DNA from: Antrihabitans auranticaus
GTDB lineage: Bacteria > Actinomycetota > Actinomycetes > Mycobacteriales > Mycobacteriaceae
DNA: 64,000 bases
Assembly: GCF_016481275.1 (NCBI RefSeq)
Contig: NZ_JAEMNW010000001.1
Coordinates: 1,231,531 to 1,295,530 of the forward strand
Reading direction: 5' to 3'
This document shows positions 32,638-41,966 of this stretch, piece by piece. The position numbers and the translations under genes were made by a program. The notes below the pieces were generated by a model. The model worked only from the letters and a program-made list of their open reading frames with translations, was not told where the DNA came from and made no database searches. Position 1 is the first letter of the stretch; each line of letters starts with the position of its first letter.

Positions 32638-34130
32638 GCACGGCCTAGGTTGCGATAGCGCGCCGACCGAACCGAATAGCGCTGCGCAGCAGTGATATCG
32701 GTCAGACCGCGCAGCTCGGTCGCAATCGCCGCGACCATGCGGACCGCGAAATCTGCGGGTTCCAGTGCGGCATCAGGCAATTCGGGCACGATGACGTCGA
32801 CGATGCCGTCGCGTCGCAGATCTATGGACCGAACACCTTGGGCCGCAGCAATTTCAGCGGCATGATCGGTGTCGCGGTACACGATCGCACTGGCACCCTC
32901 CGGCGGCAGGGGAGCCAACCACGCGTGCTGCGCCGCGACGACGCGGTCCGCCGGTAGCAACGCCAACGCACCACCACCGCTGCCCTGCCCGAGCAGCACC
33001 GAGATGGTTGGGGTGTCGAGAGTCACCAAATCCGCTATGCAGCGGGCTATTTCCGGTGCCAGACCACGCTCCTCGGCTTCCTTCGACAGCGACGCTCCGA
33101 GAGTGTCGATGACGAGCACCAGCGGTATGCGCAACTCTTCGGCCAAGCGCATCGCGCGCCGCGCCTCGCGCAGCGCCGCGGGCCCCATTGCGCGGTCGAC
33201 CGACTGACCCTCACGGTCGTGACCGAACAGCACACACGGCATCCCGCGAAACCTCGCCAACGAGTGCAGGACCGTGCGGTCCGCCTCGCCTTGTCCGGTC
33301 CCGCTCAGCGGGACTCGCTCGGTGGCGTGGCGCAGCAACTCGCGAATTCCGGGCCGGTCGGGTTTTCGCGACAGCGTCACCGATTCCCAGGCCGGGACAT
33401 CGGGCAGCGGGACCGCAGGCTCTGGCGGCACCGCGGCCCAGCGGGTCTCCCCCGTCATCACACAGAGCGCGCGATGGATGATGTTGCGCAACCGCACGAC
33501 CGGCACCACGCCGTCGATCACGCCGTTTCGGTACAGGTTCTCGGCGGTCTGCACACCTGCCGGGAATTCCTCGCCGTAGAGCGCCGCGTACACGCGCGGA
33601 CCGAGGAACCCGATCAACGCGCCGGGCTCGGCGACAGTTACGTGCCCGAGCGACCCCCAGGATGCGAAGACACCGCCCATCGTCGGATTCCGCAGGTAGA
33701 CCAGATACGGCAGGTGCGCGGCCTTGTGCGCCGCGACCGCTGCCGCGATCTTCACCATCTGCACGAAGGCGAGTGTGCCCTCCTGCATTCGCGTGCCACC
33801 CGATGTCGGCGACGCGAGCAGAGGCAACCCTTCGGCCGTCGCGCGGGCGATGGCGGTGACGATCCGCTCGGCCGCAGCCACACCGATCGAACCGGCGAGG
33901 AAACCGAACTCGCACGCGATCACGGCGACCGGCCTGCCGCGCACCTGTCCCGCACCGGTCAGCACCGATTCGTCCTCGCCGCTGCGCGCTGCCGCGGCAG
34001 CGAGGTCGGCCCGGTATTTGTCCCCGGGCCGCACGTCCACGAGCGGACCGTCCCAACTCTGGAAAGTTCCCTGGTCGACGACGTGACCGATGAGGTCACG
34101 GGCGGAAATTCGGTTCGCTGAAGGGCGCAC
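32634..34130 (-). CDS. accD3: Acyl-CoA carboxylase carboxyltransferase subunit (AccD3 type)
   Basis: 498-residue carboxyltransferase homologous to Rv0904c (495 residues). It has both N and C crotonase-fold halves: SPTSGGTRMQEGTLAF and GVFASWGSLGHVTVAEPGALIGFLGPRV in the first, and VLLGQGSGGGALALLPADRV with PPEGASAIVYRD in the second. AccD3 also resembles fused AccDA carboxyltransferases of acetyl-CoA carboxylase; its exact substrate is unsettled. The GTG at 34130 is the only sensible start, and homologues begin at this position. No biotin-carrier subunit is encoded nearby. It is divergent from prpE. Confidence 0.88.
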   Translation of the reverse strand: MRPSANRISARDLIGHVVDQGTFQSWDGPLVDVRPGDKYRADLAAAAARSGEDESVLTGAGQVRGRPVAVIACEFGFLAGSIGVAAAERIVTAIARATAEGLPLLASPTSGGTRMQEGTLAFVQMVKIAAAVAAHKAAHLPYLVYLRNPTMGGVFASWGSLGHVTVAEPGALIGFLGPRVYAALYGEEFPAGVQTAENLYRNGVIDGVVPVVRLRNIIHRALCVMTGETRWAAVPPEPAVPLPDVPAWESVTLSRKPDRPGIRELLRHATERVPLSGTGQGEADRTVLHSLARFRGMPCVLFGHDREGQSVDRAMGPAALREARRAMRLAEELRIPLVLVIDTLGASLSKEAEERGLAPEIARCIADLVTLDTPTISVLLGQGSGGGALALLPADRVVAAQHAWLAPLPPEGASAIVYRDTDHAAEIAAAQGVRSIDLRRDGIVDVIVPELPDAALEPADFAVRMVAAIATELRGLTDITAAQRYSVRSARYRNLGRA

Positions 34131-34199
34131 CCGATGAGCGTATCCACTCCTCGCACTATGGTGAGCAGGGCCACATTCGACGCCACCGAGGAGCACGAA

Positions 34200-36080
34200 A
34201 TGCCGGACGCAGGCGCGTATGCGCTCGCCTATCAGCGCAGCGTGGACGATCCCGAGAGCTTCTGGCTCGACGCAGCGGACGCGATCGACTGGGACATCGC
34301 GCCGACCCGCGCGGTCGACAATTCTGCCGCGCCCATCTACCGATGGTTTCCCGATGCGGCCCTGAACACCTGCGCCAACGCGCTCGACCGCCATGTCGCG
34401 GCGGGCAACGGGGACCGCGCAGCGTTGATCTACGACTCGGCAATGCTCGGACTGCAGCGCACCTACACCTACGGCGAGTTGCTCGACGAGGTCGCTCGAT
34501 TCGCGGGAGCCCTTGTGGCCCAGGGCGTCTCCAAGGGCGACCGCGTCATCGTGTACCTCCCGATGATCCCCGAAGCAGCGATCGCGATGCTGGCCTGCGC
34601 CCGCATCGGTGCCGTCCACTCGGTGGTCTTCGGCGGCTTCGCCGCGAAGGAACTCGCACTCCGCATCACCGACGCCGAGCCAGCGCTCGTTGTCACCGCA
34701 ACCGGAGGCCTCGAACCAGGCAGGACTATCGAATACCTGCCGATCATCGAGAAGGCACTGGCACTTGCGCAGGCGACCTGCCCCGTCATCGTCAAACAGC
34801 GCGCGGAGATCCCCGGCGACCTCGGCAGCTACCTCGACTGGGACGCGGTCGCCGGCAGCGCGAGTCCCGCCGACCCCGTCAGCGTCGCGGCCACCGACCC
34901 GTTGTACGTCCTGTACACGTCGGGCACGACGGGTAAACCGAAGGGCGTGGTCCGTGACAACGGCGGCCACGCGGTCGCACTCGCGTGGTCCATGCGCAAC
35001 GTCTACGACGTCGGTGCGGGCCAGGTGATGTGGGCGGCATCCGACGTCGGCTGGGTCGTCGGCCACTCCTACATCGTGTACGCGCCGTTGCTGGTCGGCG
35101 CAACGACCGTGCTCTACGAAGGCAAGCCGGTCGGTACTCCGGATGCCGGCGCGTTCTGGCGCGTGGTCCAGGACCACCGTGTGCGTGCACTCTTCACCGC
35201 GCCGACCGCCCTACGGGCCATTCGCAAGGTCGACCCGCAAGCCGAAGAGCTTGCCAAATACGATGTTTCGTCGCTGGTGACGTTGTTCGTCGCAGGCGAA
35301 CGACTCGATCCCAACACCTATGAATGGGCGAGCGCCGTGCTCGGGCTCCCCGTCGTCGATCACTGGTGGCAGACCGAGACGGGCTGGCCGATCTGCGCCA
35401 ATCTCCGCGGCCTCGAACATATGCCGATCAAGGCCGGCTCGCCGACCGTCCCCGTCCCCGGCTATCGACTGGAGGTCCTCGACTCCACCGGCGCCACCGT
35501 AGAACCGGGCGTGGAAGGCAATATCGTTCTCGCACTGCCACTTCCGCCCGGTACGCTCGCCGGCCTGTGGCGCGACGAGGACCGGTACGTCCGGTCCTAC
35601 CTCTCGACTTTCGACGGCTACTACCTGACCGGTGACTCCGGATACGTCGACGACGACGGCTACGTCTTCATCCTCGGTCGCAGCGACGACGTCATCAACG
35701 TTGCGGGGCACCGGCTTTCGACGGGCGGCATGGAAGCTGTGCTTGCCGGACATCCTGCTGTCGCCGAATGCGCCGTCATCGGCATCCACGACGAGCTGAA
35801 AGGTCAACGGCCGAGTGGCTACGTCGTACTGAAGGCCGGCGCCGACATCTCTGACGAGCAGTTGACAGCCGACCTGATCTCTCGGGTTCGTGACGAGATC
35901 GGTGCGGTGGCAGCGTTCAGAGATGTCACGGTAGTGGCGGCGCTGCCCAAGACACGGTCGGGCAAGATCCTGCGAAAGACGATGCGCCAGATCGTCGGCG
36001 GCGAGCAGTACGCGGTACCGTCGACCATCGAGGACGAGTCGGTCCTTACCGTGTTGGCAGAGAAGATCGGCCCGCAATAG
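34200..36080 (+). CDS. prpE: Propionyl-CoA synthetase (PrpE-like acyl-CoA ligase)
   Basis: 626-residue adenylate-forming enzyme that activates propionate (or acetate) to its CoA thioester. Motifs are the P-loop-like YTSGTTGKPKGVV, DHWWQTETGWP, GYYLTGDSGYVDDDGY and the C-terminal TRSGKILRKTM with catalytic Lys589, which is also the usual acetylation site. Length matches PrpE. I chose the ATG at 34200 because GAGGAG lies six bases upstream; the ATG at 34134 would leave only 3 bp to the divergent accD3. The 69-bp gap should hold both promoters, so the two genes may be co-regulated. Confidence 0.88.
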   Translation: MPDAGAYALAYQRSVDDPESFWLDAADAIDWDIAPTRAVDNSAAPIYRWFPDAALNTCANALDRHVAAGNGDRAALIYDSAMLGLQRTYTYGELLDEVARFAGALVAQGVSKGDRVIVYLPMIPEAAIAMLACARIGAVHSVVFGGFAAKELALRITDAEPALVVTATGGLEPGRTIEYLPIIEKALALAQATCPVIVKQRAEIPGDLGSYLDWDAVAGSASPADPVSVAATDPLYVLYTSGTTGKPKGVVRDNGGHAVALAWSMRNVYDVGAGQVMWAASDVGWVVGHSYIVYAPLLVGATTVLYEGKPVGTPDAGAFWRVVQDHRVRALFTAPTALRAIRKVDPQAEELAKYDVSSLVTLFVAGERLDPNTYEWASAVLGLPVVDHWWQTETGWPICANLRGLEHMPIKAGSPTVPVPGYRLEVLDSTGATVEPGVEGNIVLALPLPPGTLAGLWRDEDRYVRSYLSTFDGYYLTGDSGYVDDDGYVFILGRSDDVINVAGHRLSTGGMEAVLAGHPAVAECAVIGIHDELKGQRPSGYVVLKAGADISDEQLTADLISRVRDEIGAVAAFRDVTVVAALPKTRSGKILRKTMRQIVGGEQYAVPSTIEDESVLTVLAEKIGPQ

Positions 36081-36145
36081 GCATCCACAGAGTCTTCTCA
36101 TAGTGCACACAACGGCATCCCACGAACCGGTCCTACGTTCGAGGC

Positions 36146-36547
36146 ATGAAGTCACCACGCAAGACGCTCGTTCGATCGAGCCTCACCGCGGCGGCCCTTG
36201 CGCTCGCCGGTACCGCACTCGTCGTGACGCCCGCAACCGCGGCGGCCGACCCGGCATCCCCCGCCGGACCACTGCTGGAGACAACCTGTTCGTTCGAACA
36301 GATCGATGCCGCCATGCACGTCACGACACCCCAACTCGCCCAACGCCTGGACGAGAACCCCGAACGCAAGGCGCAGGTCGAAGCATTCTTCGAATTGCCT
36401 GTAGCAGAGCGGCAGGGCGCCCTCGAACAGTTCCTCGCGGCGCATCAACGTCTGCAGGAGCGCCGCGAGGAACTGCGCAACAGCCCGCGGGCCGACGAGT
36501 TCCAGGCGAAGGCCCAAGAGATTGCGGACACCTGCCACAATTACTGA
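36146..36547 (+). CDS. Secreted hemophore-related protein (Rv0203-like)
   Basis: 133-residue exported protein: a signal peptide of about 33 residues ([26 protein letters not shown]...ATAAADP), then a small helical domain with two Cys, [12 protein letters not shown] and ADTCHNY at the C-terminus, as in the mycobacterial haem-binding/hemophore-related family. It may bind haem outside the cell, but a haem ligand is not obvious. TACGTT lies six bases before the ATG, so it is likely leaderless. prrA begins 19 bp downstream, so read-through transcription is likely. Confidence 0.8.
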   Translation: MKSPRKTLVRSSLTAAALALAGTALVVTPATAAADPASPAGPLLETTCSFEQIDAAMHVTTPQLAQRLDENPERKAQVEAFFELPVAERQGALEQFLAAHQRLQERREELRNSPRADEFQAKAQEIADTCHNY

Positions 36548-36566
36548 CCTGTCGAGTGGAGCGCAT

Positions 36567-37268
36567 ATGAAGAGCCAGGCGAGCGTCTTGGTTGTCGACG
36601 ACGATCAGGACGTACTCGCATCGGTAGAGCGCGGGCTCCGCCTCTCTGGCTTCACAGTGCTGACCGCGCGCGACGGCGCCTCCGCCCTGCGCAGCGTGAC
36701 CGCCAACTCGCCTGATGCCATCGTGCTCGACATGAACATGCCGGTGCTCGACGGCGCCGGCGTCGTGACAGCCCTGCGCGCGATGGGTAACGATGTTCCC
36801 ATTTGCGTTCTCAGCGCTCGCAGTTCGGTGGACGACCGTATTGCGGGCCTCGAGTCCGGCGCCGACGACTACCTGATAAAGCCGTTCGTGCTCGCCGAGC
36901 TCGTGGCGCGGATTCGCGCGTTGCTGCGCCGGAAGGCCGATCCGGCACCGGCTCCCACCGACACCAGCGGAATCACCGTCGGTCCGCTGGAGGTCGATCT
37001 GCCGGGGCATCGCGCGCTCCTGGCCGGCATGCCGGTGGACCTCACCAAGCGAGAATTCGAACTGCTGTCGGTGCTCGCCCGCAACACCGGGGTCGTCCTG
37101 AGCCGGGAGCGCCTGCTGGAACTCGTCTGGGGCTACGACTTCGTTGCCGACACCAACGTCGTCGACGTGTTCATCGGTTACCTGCGCAGAAAGTTCGAAG
37201 TCGACGGCCATCCGCGGGTGCTGCACACGATCCGCGGCGTGGGCTTCGTTCTGCGAGCACCCAGATGA
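36567..37268 (+). CDS. prrA: OmpR-family response regulator PrrA
   Basis: 233-residue DNA-binding response regulator. The receiver domain (residues about 5-120) has acidic residues DDDQD, phospho-acceptor Asp55 in [11 protein letters not shown], Ser/Thr in VLSARSS and Lys in YLIKPF. The winged-helix domain (about 135-230) includes [15 protein letters not shown] and [14 protein letters not shown]. Length and neighbour match PrrA (Rv0903c), which is essential in M. tuberculosis and needed for early intracellular adaptation. GGAG precedes the ATG. Its stop overlaps the prrB start by four bases. Confidence 0.92.
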   Translation: MKSQASVLVVDDDQDVLASVERGLRLSGFTVLTARDGASALRSVTANSPDAIVLDMNMPVLDGAGVVTALRAMGNDVPICVLSARSSVDDRIAGLESGADDYLIKPFVLAELVARIRALLRRKADPAPAPTDTSGITVGPLEVDLPGHRALLAGMPVDLTKREFELLSVLARNTGVVLSRERLLELVWGYDFVADTNVVDVFIGYLRRKFEVDGHPRVLHTIRGVGFVLRAPR

Positions 37269-38581
37269 TTCGCACGCACTCCCTGCGCGCGCGAGTCGCT
37301 GCCGCGGCGGCACTCGGTGCGACGATCATCGCCATCGGTTTGGGGTTGCTCGTCGCTCAGGTCATCGAGCGCAACAACCTGCAGGAAATCGACCGGCGGT
37401 TGGAGACCGCATCGCGGCTGGTCCTGCTCAACGCGGACATCGCGGTGCAGATCTGGTCGCGCTTCGGCCCGAAGGACGACATCGCGCTGACGGTGCGGAA
37501 CGGTGACGACGTGCGCGGCAGCACGATCGTCGAACTCCCCGAGCTCCCCGACGGCTCGCGCACGGTCGACGTCGACGGCACCCTGTACCGGGTGTTCACG
37601 ACGACACTGGAAAACCGTGGTGGTCAAACGGTTTCACTCGGCCTGCCCGCTGCAGAAGCGACGGAGACGACGCAACGGCAACAGCGCTGGGTCGTCGTCG
37701 CCGGCTTTCTGACCATCGCGGCGGCCGCAAGCCTCGGCTGGCTGTTCGGCGGTCTGGCTGTCCGTCCGATCGCCGAACTCACCCGCCGCGTCAACGCGCG
37801 ACCTCCCGAACCGATGCCCAAGGTCACCGGAGTGCGCGAAGCCGCGGAATTGGCCCACGCGATCGACGGCATGCTGACCCGGGTGGCAGATGCGCAAGCC
37901 GAGACGTCTGCCGCGTTGACGACAGCCCGCGATTTTGCTGCGGCGTCTGCGCACGAACTGCGTACACCCCTCACCGCCATGCGAACCGACATCGAAGTAC
38001 TGCGAACCCTGGATCTAGACGACGACCAGCGAGTCGAGATTCTGGGTGACCTGCAGCGCGCGCAGGGCCGCGTCGAGGCGACCCTGTCCGCGCTCGAACG
38101 GCTCGCCTCGGGCGAACTCGCTTCCGATCGCGACTACATCGACACCGACATCGTCGAACTCTGCGACCTCGCAGCCCACGACGCACACCGGCACTTCCCG
38201 CAGGTGACCGTCCGAGTCGACGCCGATCAATCATTGATCACGCGCGGGTTGCCGGCGGGGCTGCGACTGGCCCTCGACAACGCGCTCAGCAACGCCGTTC
38301 GGCACGGCGGCGCGACCCAGGTGATCATCTCGGCGCAGCGTTCGGAGGACAACACAATCAAGGTCGCAGTCGACGACAACGGCGCCGGCATCCCGGAAAG
38401 CGAACACGAGGCGGTGTTCGACCGCTTCTACCGCGGCAGCACCGCGACCATGTCAGGCTCGGGCCTCGGCCTTGCCCTCGTCGCCCAGCAAGCCCAATTA
38501 CACGGCGGCAGAACATTTTTCGAGACGAGCACGCTCGGTGGAGCCCGGTTGGTCATCGAGCTCGCCGACGAGTCCGGCTAG
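37265..38581 (+). CDS. prrB: Sensor histidine kinase PrrB
   Basis: 438-residue membrane histidine kinase. An N-terminal membrane helix (about residues 9-33), an extracytoplasmic sensor of roughly 110 residues and a second helix (about 143-165) are followed by a HAMP-like linker. The dimerisation domain has [13 protein letters not shown] with phospho-acceptor His230, and the catalytic domain has [20 protein letters not shown] and GSGLGLALV. It phosphorylates PrrA. The ATG overlaps the prrA stop (ATGA). It corresponds to Rv0902c. Confidence 0.92.
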   Translation: MIRTHSLRARVAAAAALGATIIAIGLGLLVAQVIERNNLQEIDRRLETASRLVLLNADIAVQIWSRFGPKDDIALTVRNGDDVRGSTIVELPELPDGSRTVDVDGTLYRVFTTTLENRGGQTVSLGLPAAEATETTQRQQRWVVVAGFLTIAAAASLGWLFGGLAVRPIAELTRRVNARPPEPMPKVTGVREAAELAHAIDGMLTRVADAQAETSAALTTARDFAAASAHELRTPLTAMRTDIEVLRTLDLDDDQRVEILGDLQRAQGRVEATLSALERLASGELASDRDYIDTDIVELCDLAAHDAHRHFPQVTVRVDADQSLITRGLPAGLRLALDNALSNAVRHGGATQVIISAQRSEDNTIKVAVDDNGAGIPESEHEAVFDRFYRGSTATMSGSGLGLALVAQQAQLHGGRTFFETSTLGGARLVIELADESG

Positions 38582-38602
38582 GCCAGCGTCGCGGCCTAGC
38601 GA

Positions 38603-39823
38603 CTATCTGGCCAGTACCTTCTTCAACGCCTTCAGCGAGTCGTCGAGCCTGAGCTCCTGAATGTGCCGTGCCACAGTCGCGTGCTCCCCATCCGCGAGGC
38701 TGGGCTGCCACTTCTCCGCGATCCGTTCCTGCAGCGAATCATCCTGGCTCGACAGCAGCCGCAACACCGAGGGCCACAGGTGACCAGCAGTCGCGACGTG
38801 CGCAAGGCGCGCCGGGATTCCGTCGCCGGTTTCGAGAACGAAGTCGAGGATCTTGGCCTGGGTCGCCGCGTTCGCATGCGCTGTCACATCGACCAGGCCG
38901 CGCCACACCCCCGGCGCATCCTTATCCGAAGCTGCGTCAACCAACGTCCGCAACGCGTCGTCGTCCTCGAGCACCGGGTTCGCCGCGAAGGTGTCGAGCG
39001 CAGAGGAACTGAGATTGCCCGCAAACTCGAGTAGCTCGGAGCCTGCCTCGTTGGCGAGATAATTACGCACCAGCGTCGCGACCGTCGAAACGTCGATCTC
39101 GTCGAAGAGGACGTCGCCGATCGTTTCGACGAGGTCGCCGTCGAGACGTGAGAACACCGAAAGCGCGGCCAGCTGCAGGTCGACAGGACCCTCGACGGTA
39201 GTGCGGACGAGGCGCGAGATCCGGGCCGGCGACGCTTCGACCATCACCCGCAGGACTTCGCTCAGCACCTTGCCCGAGTAGACATAGGACCCCGTGCGGA
39301 TCAGGCCTTCGTCGTCGTCGACACCGGCTTCGACCGCACGGATGAGCTCCGGAGTCGCCGCTTCGACGAACAACCCGCCGGTGATGTAATCCTTGCTCGC
39401 GAGAAGCACATTCGCGATCGCGACCACCGGTTCGTGCGGTGCGGTTTCGGCCAGGGTGCCGACCGCCCGCGGATCCATGAACGGCGCACACAAGGCGCCG
39501 TATTCCGGTTTTACGAGCGTCATGGCCTGCACGGCCTTCTTCGGATGCGCGACACCGACCGCGCCGGCAGCCCGACCGGCCATCTCGGGCGCGGTCACCT
39601 TCTGCACGATCGGCATCGCGATCGAGAGCGGCACGATCGGGACGAGAGCACTGATCCGGTTGAACGTCTCGGAGTTCTCGTCGAACAGGAAGTCCGCGAC
39701 TGCCTGCCGCAACTCCAGCAGATGGGCAGCACCGAGCTTCTCGAGGTACTGCACACGTTCGACCGGAACATGCAGTTGCTTCGCCAGGATGACCAGCTGC
39801 GCACGGGTGACGAGGTCGCTCAT
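38603..39823 (-). CDS. Uncharacterised helical-repeat-like protein
   Basis: 406-residue protein I do not recognise. It appears mostly helical, with repeated short hydrophobic/acidic helices such as LLELRQAVADFLFDENSETFNRI, VVAIANVLLASKDYITGGL and VSTVATLVRNYLANEAGSELLEF, reminiscent of HEAT/ARM-like solenoids or the MgtE N-domain. No signal peptide or long membrane segment is obvious. The ATG at 39823 overlaps the upstream small gene's stop (ATGA), so the two are translated together. It converges on prrB with a 21-bp gap. Confidence 0.75.
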   Translation of the reverse strand: MSDLVTRAQLVILAKQLHVPVERVQYLEKLGAAHLLELRQAVADFLFDENSETFNRISALVPIVPLSIAMPIVQKVTAPEMAGRAAGAVGVAHPKKAVQAMTLVKPEYGALCAPFMDPRAVGTLAETAPHEPVVAIANVLLASKDYITGGLFVEAATPELIRAVEAGVDDDEGLIRTGSYVYSGKVLSEVLRVMVEASPARISRLVRTTVEGPVDLQLAALSVFSRLDGDLVETIGDVLFDEIDVSTVATLVRNYLANEAGSELLEFAGNLSSSALDTFAANPVLEDDDALRTLVDAASDKDAPGVWRGLVDVTAHANAATQAKILDFVLETGDGIPARLAHVATAGHLWPSVLRLLSSQDDSLQERIAEKWQPSLADGEHATVARHIQELRLDDSLKALKKVLAR

Positions 39824-40047
39824 TTCTTGCCACCGAACATGATCTTGCGCGCGGGGCCGCGGAAGACCCACGGCAGCGCGTTGATCGTGGCGTCGATCGA
39901 CGCGTCGAGGCTCTTCGTCTCTTCGACGCGAGCTTCCTTGAACAGCACGAGGAAGTCCGCGGCGTCCTCGTCGGACATGGCGTCCAGGACGGCAAGATCC
40001 TCGCCGAGGTCCCGTTTGAGCTCGCTTCGCGCGTCGTTCGTCACCAT
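39820..40047 (-). CDS. Small acidic protein coupled to helical-repeat-like protein
   Basis: 75-residue protein of unknown function: an acidic helical N-terminal part (SELKRDLGEDLAVLDAMSDEDAADFLVLFKEARVEETKSLDASIDATINALP) and a basic tail (FRGPARKIMFGGKK). The start is either the ATG at 40047 or the GTG at 40044; GAGGAG is three bases from the first and six from the second, so the GTG may be the true one. Its stop overlaps the start of the next gene, suggesting a stable two-protein complex. Confidence 0.72.
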   Translation of the reverse strand: MVTNDARSELKRDLGEDLAVLDAMSDEDAADFLVLFKEARVEETKSLDASIDATINALPWVFRGPARKIMFGGKK

Positions 40048-40182
40048 TGACTCCTCACTGACATTCGCCTGAGAGTACTTTACTGACTTTCTCTCACTGC
40101 GATAGGCCATCAGCTACCGAAGAAACTGGTACACACCGACCCTGTGCAGCACGAACCCGTGATCGTGCTCGCGCGTGTGGTG

Positions 40183-40542
40183 TCAGCCTGCGTTGATCAG
40201 GTCGATCACGAAGACCAGGGTCTTGCCGGACAGACGGTGTCCGCCACCGGCAGGTCCGTAGGCCAGGTGCGGCGGAATCGTCAGCTGGCGACGGCCGCCG
40301 ACCTTCATTCCGGGGATGCCATCCTGCCAGCCCTGGATGAGACCACGCAGCGGGAACTGAATCGACTCACCGCGGTTCCATGACGAGTCGAACTCCTCGC
40401 CGCTGTCGAACTCGACACCGAGGTAGTGGACCTCGACGGTTCCGCCCGGAACGGCTTCGGCACCGGTACCGACCGTGATGTCCTTGATCACGAGTTCGGT
40501 GGGTGCCGGGCCGTCCTGGAACTCGACTTCGGGCTTGCTCAT
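40183..40542 (-). CDS. FKBP-type peptidyl-prolyl cis-trans isomerase
   Basis: 119-residue single-domain FKBP, cytoplasmic (no signal peptide). Family features are VEVHYLGVEFDSGEEFDSSWNRGESIQFPL, LIQGWQDGIPGMKVGGRRQLTIPPHLAYG and the C-terminal LVFVIDL. It assists proline isomerisation in folding. Its ATG overlaps the stop of the citrate synthase gene by four bases (ATGA), so it is made in proportion to that enzyme, which may hint at a folding client relationship (inference). The overlapping longer frame up to 41049 is a shadow of gltA2. Confidence 0.92.
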   Translation of the reverse strand: MSKPEVEFQDGPAPTELVIKDITVGTGAEAVPGGTVEVHYLGVEFDSGEEFDSSWNRGESIQFPLRGLIQGWQDGIPGMKVGGRRQLTIPPHLAYGPAGGGHRLSGKTLVFVIDLINAG

Positions 40543-41837
40543 CGGTTGGTCAGCTCCTTGTATTCGCGCTCGGTGTAACCGGTGTAGATCTGGCGGGGAC
40601 GACCGATCTTCAACGTCGCGTCTTCGTGCATTTCGCGCCAGTGCGCGATCCAGCCGGGCAGACGACCCATCGCGAACAGGACCGTGAACATCCGCGTCGG
40701 GAAGCCCATCGCGCGGTAGATCAGGCCGGTGTAGAAGTCGACGTTCGGGTACAGCTTGCGCTCGATGAAGTAGTCGTCGGTCAGCGCAGCTTCTTCGAGA
40801 GCCATCGCGATGTTGAGCAGTTCGTCGTCGCCGCCGAGCTTGCCGAGGATCGTGTGCGCGGTCTCCTTGACCAGCATCGCGCGCGGATCGTAGTTCCGGT
40901 ACACGCGGTGCCCGAAGCCCATCAGCTTCACGCCCTGCTCTTTGTTCTTGACCTTCTTGACGAAGTCCGCAGCGGTGCTGCCGTCCTCTTTGATCTTGTC
41001 CAGCATCTCGAGGACCGCCTGGTTGGCGCCACCGTGAAGCGGGCCCCACAGCGCATTGATGCCACCGGATACCGAGGTGAACAGGTTCGCATCCGAAGAT
41101 CCGACAAGCCGGACCGTCGACGTCGAACAGTTCTGCTCGTGGTCGGCATGCAGGATCAGCAGCATGTCGAGCGCGCTGGCGATCTCGGGATCGACCTCGT
41201 AGGGCTCGGCCGGAAAACCGAACGTCATCCGCAGGAAGTTCTCGACCAGGTTCAGCGAGTTGTCCGGGTAGAGGAACGGCTGCCCGACCGACTTCTTGTA
41301 GGCGTAGGCCGCGATGGTCGGCAGCTTCGCGAGCAAGCGGATCGTCGACAGCTCGACCTGCTCCGGATCGTCGGGATCCAGCGAGTCCTGGTAGTACGCG
41401 GACAGCGCGTTGATCGCACTCGACAGCACCGGCATCGGGTGCGCATTACGGGGGAAGCCGTCGAAGAACCGCTTGAGATCTTCGTGCAGCAGCGTGTGCC
41501 TGCGGATCCGGTCGGTGAACGACTCCAACTGCTCCGGAGTCGGCAACTCGCCATAGATAAGGAGGTAGCTCACCTCGATGAAGGTGGAGTGCTGCGCGAG
41601 CTGCTCGATCGGGTACCCGCGGTAGCGCAGGATGCCCTTCTCGCCGTCGATGTAGGTGATCGCCGACTTGGTCGAGGCGGTGTTGACGAAGCCCGGATCG
41701 AGCGTCGTGTACCCGGTCGCTGCAAGCAACTTCCCGAGTTCGATTCCGTCGTTGCCCTCGCTCGCTTTGGCAATCGACATCTTGTGCTCGCCACCTGGGT
41801 AGCTGAGCGTAGGTGTGAAGTCGTTCTCAGCGGACAC
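40539..41837 (-). CDS. gltA2: Type II citrate synthase
   Basis: 432-residue enzyme condensing acetyl-CoA and oxaloacetate, the main TCA-cycle citrate synthase (Rv0896 has 431 residues). Active-site segments are HADHEQNCSTSTVR, GPLHGGANQAVLEML, MGFGHRVYRNYDPRA and NVDFYTGLIY, giving the catalytic His/His/Asp and the oxaloacetate Arg. The GTG at 41837 has GAGGG about seven bases upstream; the longer ATG at 41885 lacks homology in its extra 16 residues. Its last codons overlap the FKBP start. Confidence 0.95.
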   Translation of the reverse strand: MSAENDFTPTLSYPGGEHKMSIAKASEGNDGIELGKLLAATGYTTLDPGFVNTASTKSAITYIDGEKGILRYRGYPIEQLAQHSTFIEVSYLLIYGELPTPEQLESFTDRIRRHTLLHEDLKRFFDGFPRNAHPMPVLSSAINALSAYYQDSLDPDDPEQVELSTIRLLAKLPTIAAYAYKKSVGQPFLYPDNSLNLVENFLRMTFGFPAEPYEVDPEIASALDMLLILHADHEQNCSTSTVRLVGSSDANLFTSVSGGINALWGPLHGGANQAVLEMLDKIKEDGSTAADFVKKVKNKEQGVKLMGFGHRVYRNYDPRAMLVKETAHTILGKLGGDDELLNIAMALEEAALTDDYFIERKLYPNVDFYTGLIYRAMGFPTRMFTVLFAMGRLPGWIAHWREMHEDATLKIGRPRQIYTGYTEREYKELTNR

Positions 41838-41966
41838 GAAGATCCCTCTCAGCTTGAATCCCTGTCGAGTGCGGTTGCACGTCACGCATGTGCAGTCGAT
41901 CAGACGCTAGTCGCAAAGGCTCGGCGCCGCTCAAGGAGGGTCGCCTACTTCGCCGGGTGCCGGTAT

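Noticed and set aside
32634-35177. Extension of AccD3 upstream to 35177 on the minus strand.
   Set aside because: It would run antisense through prpE; the family N-terminus fits the GTG at 34130.
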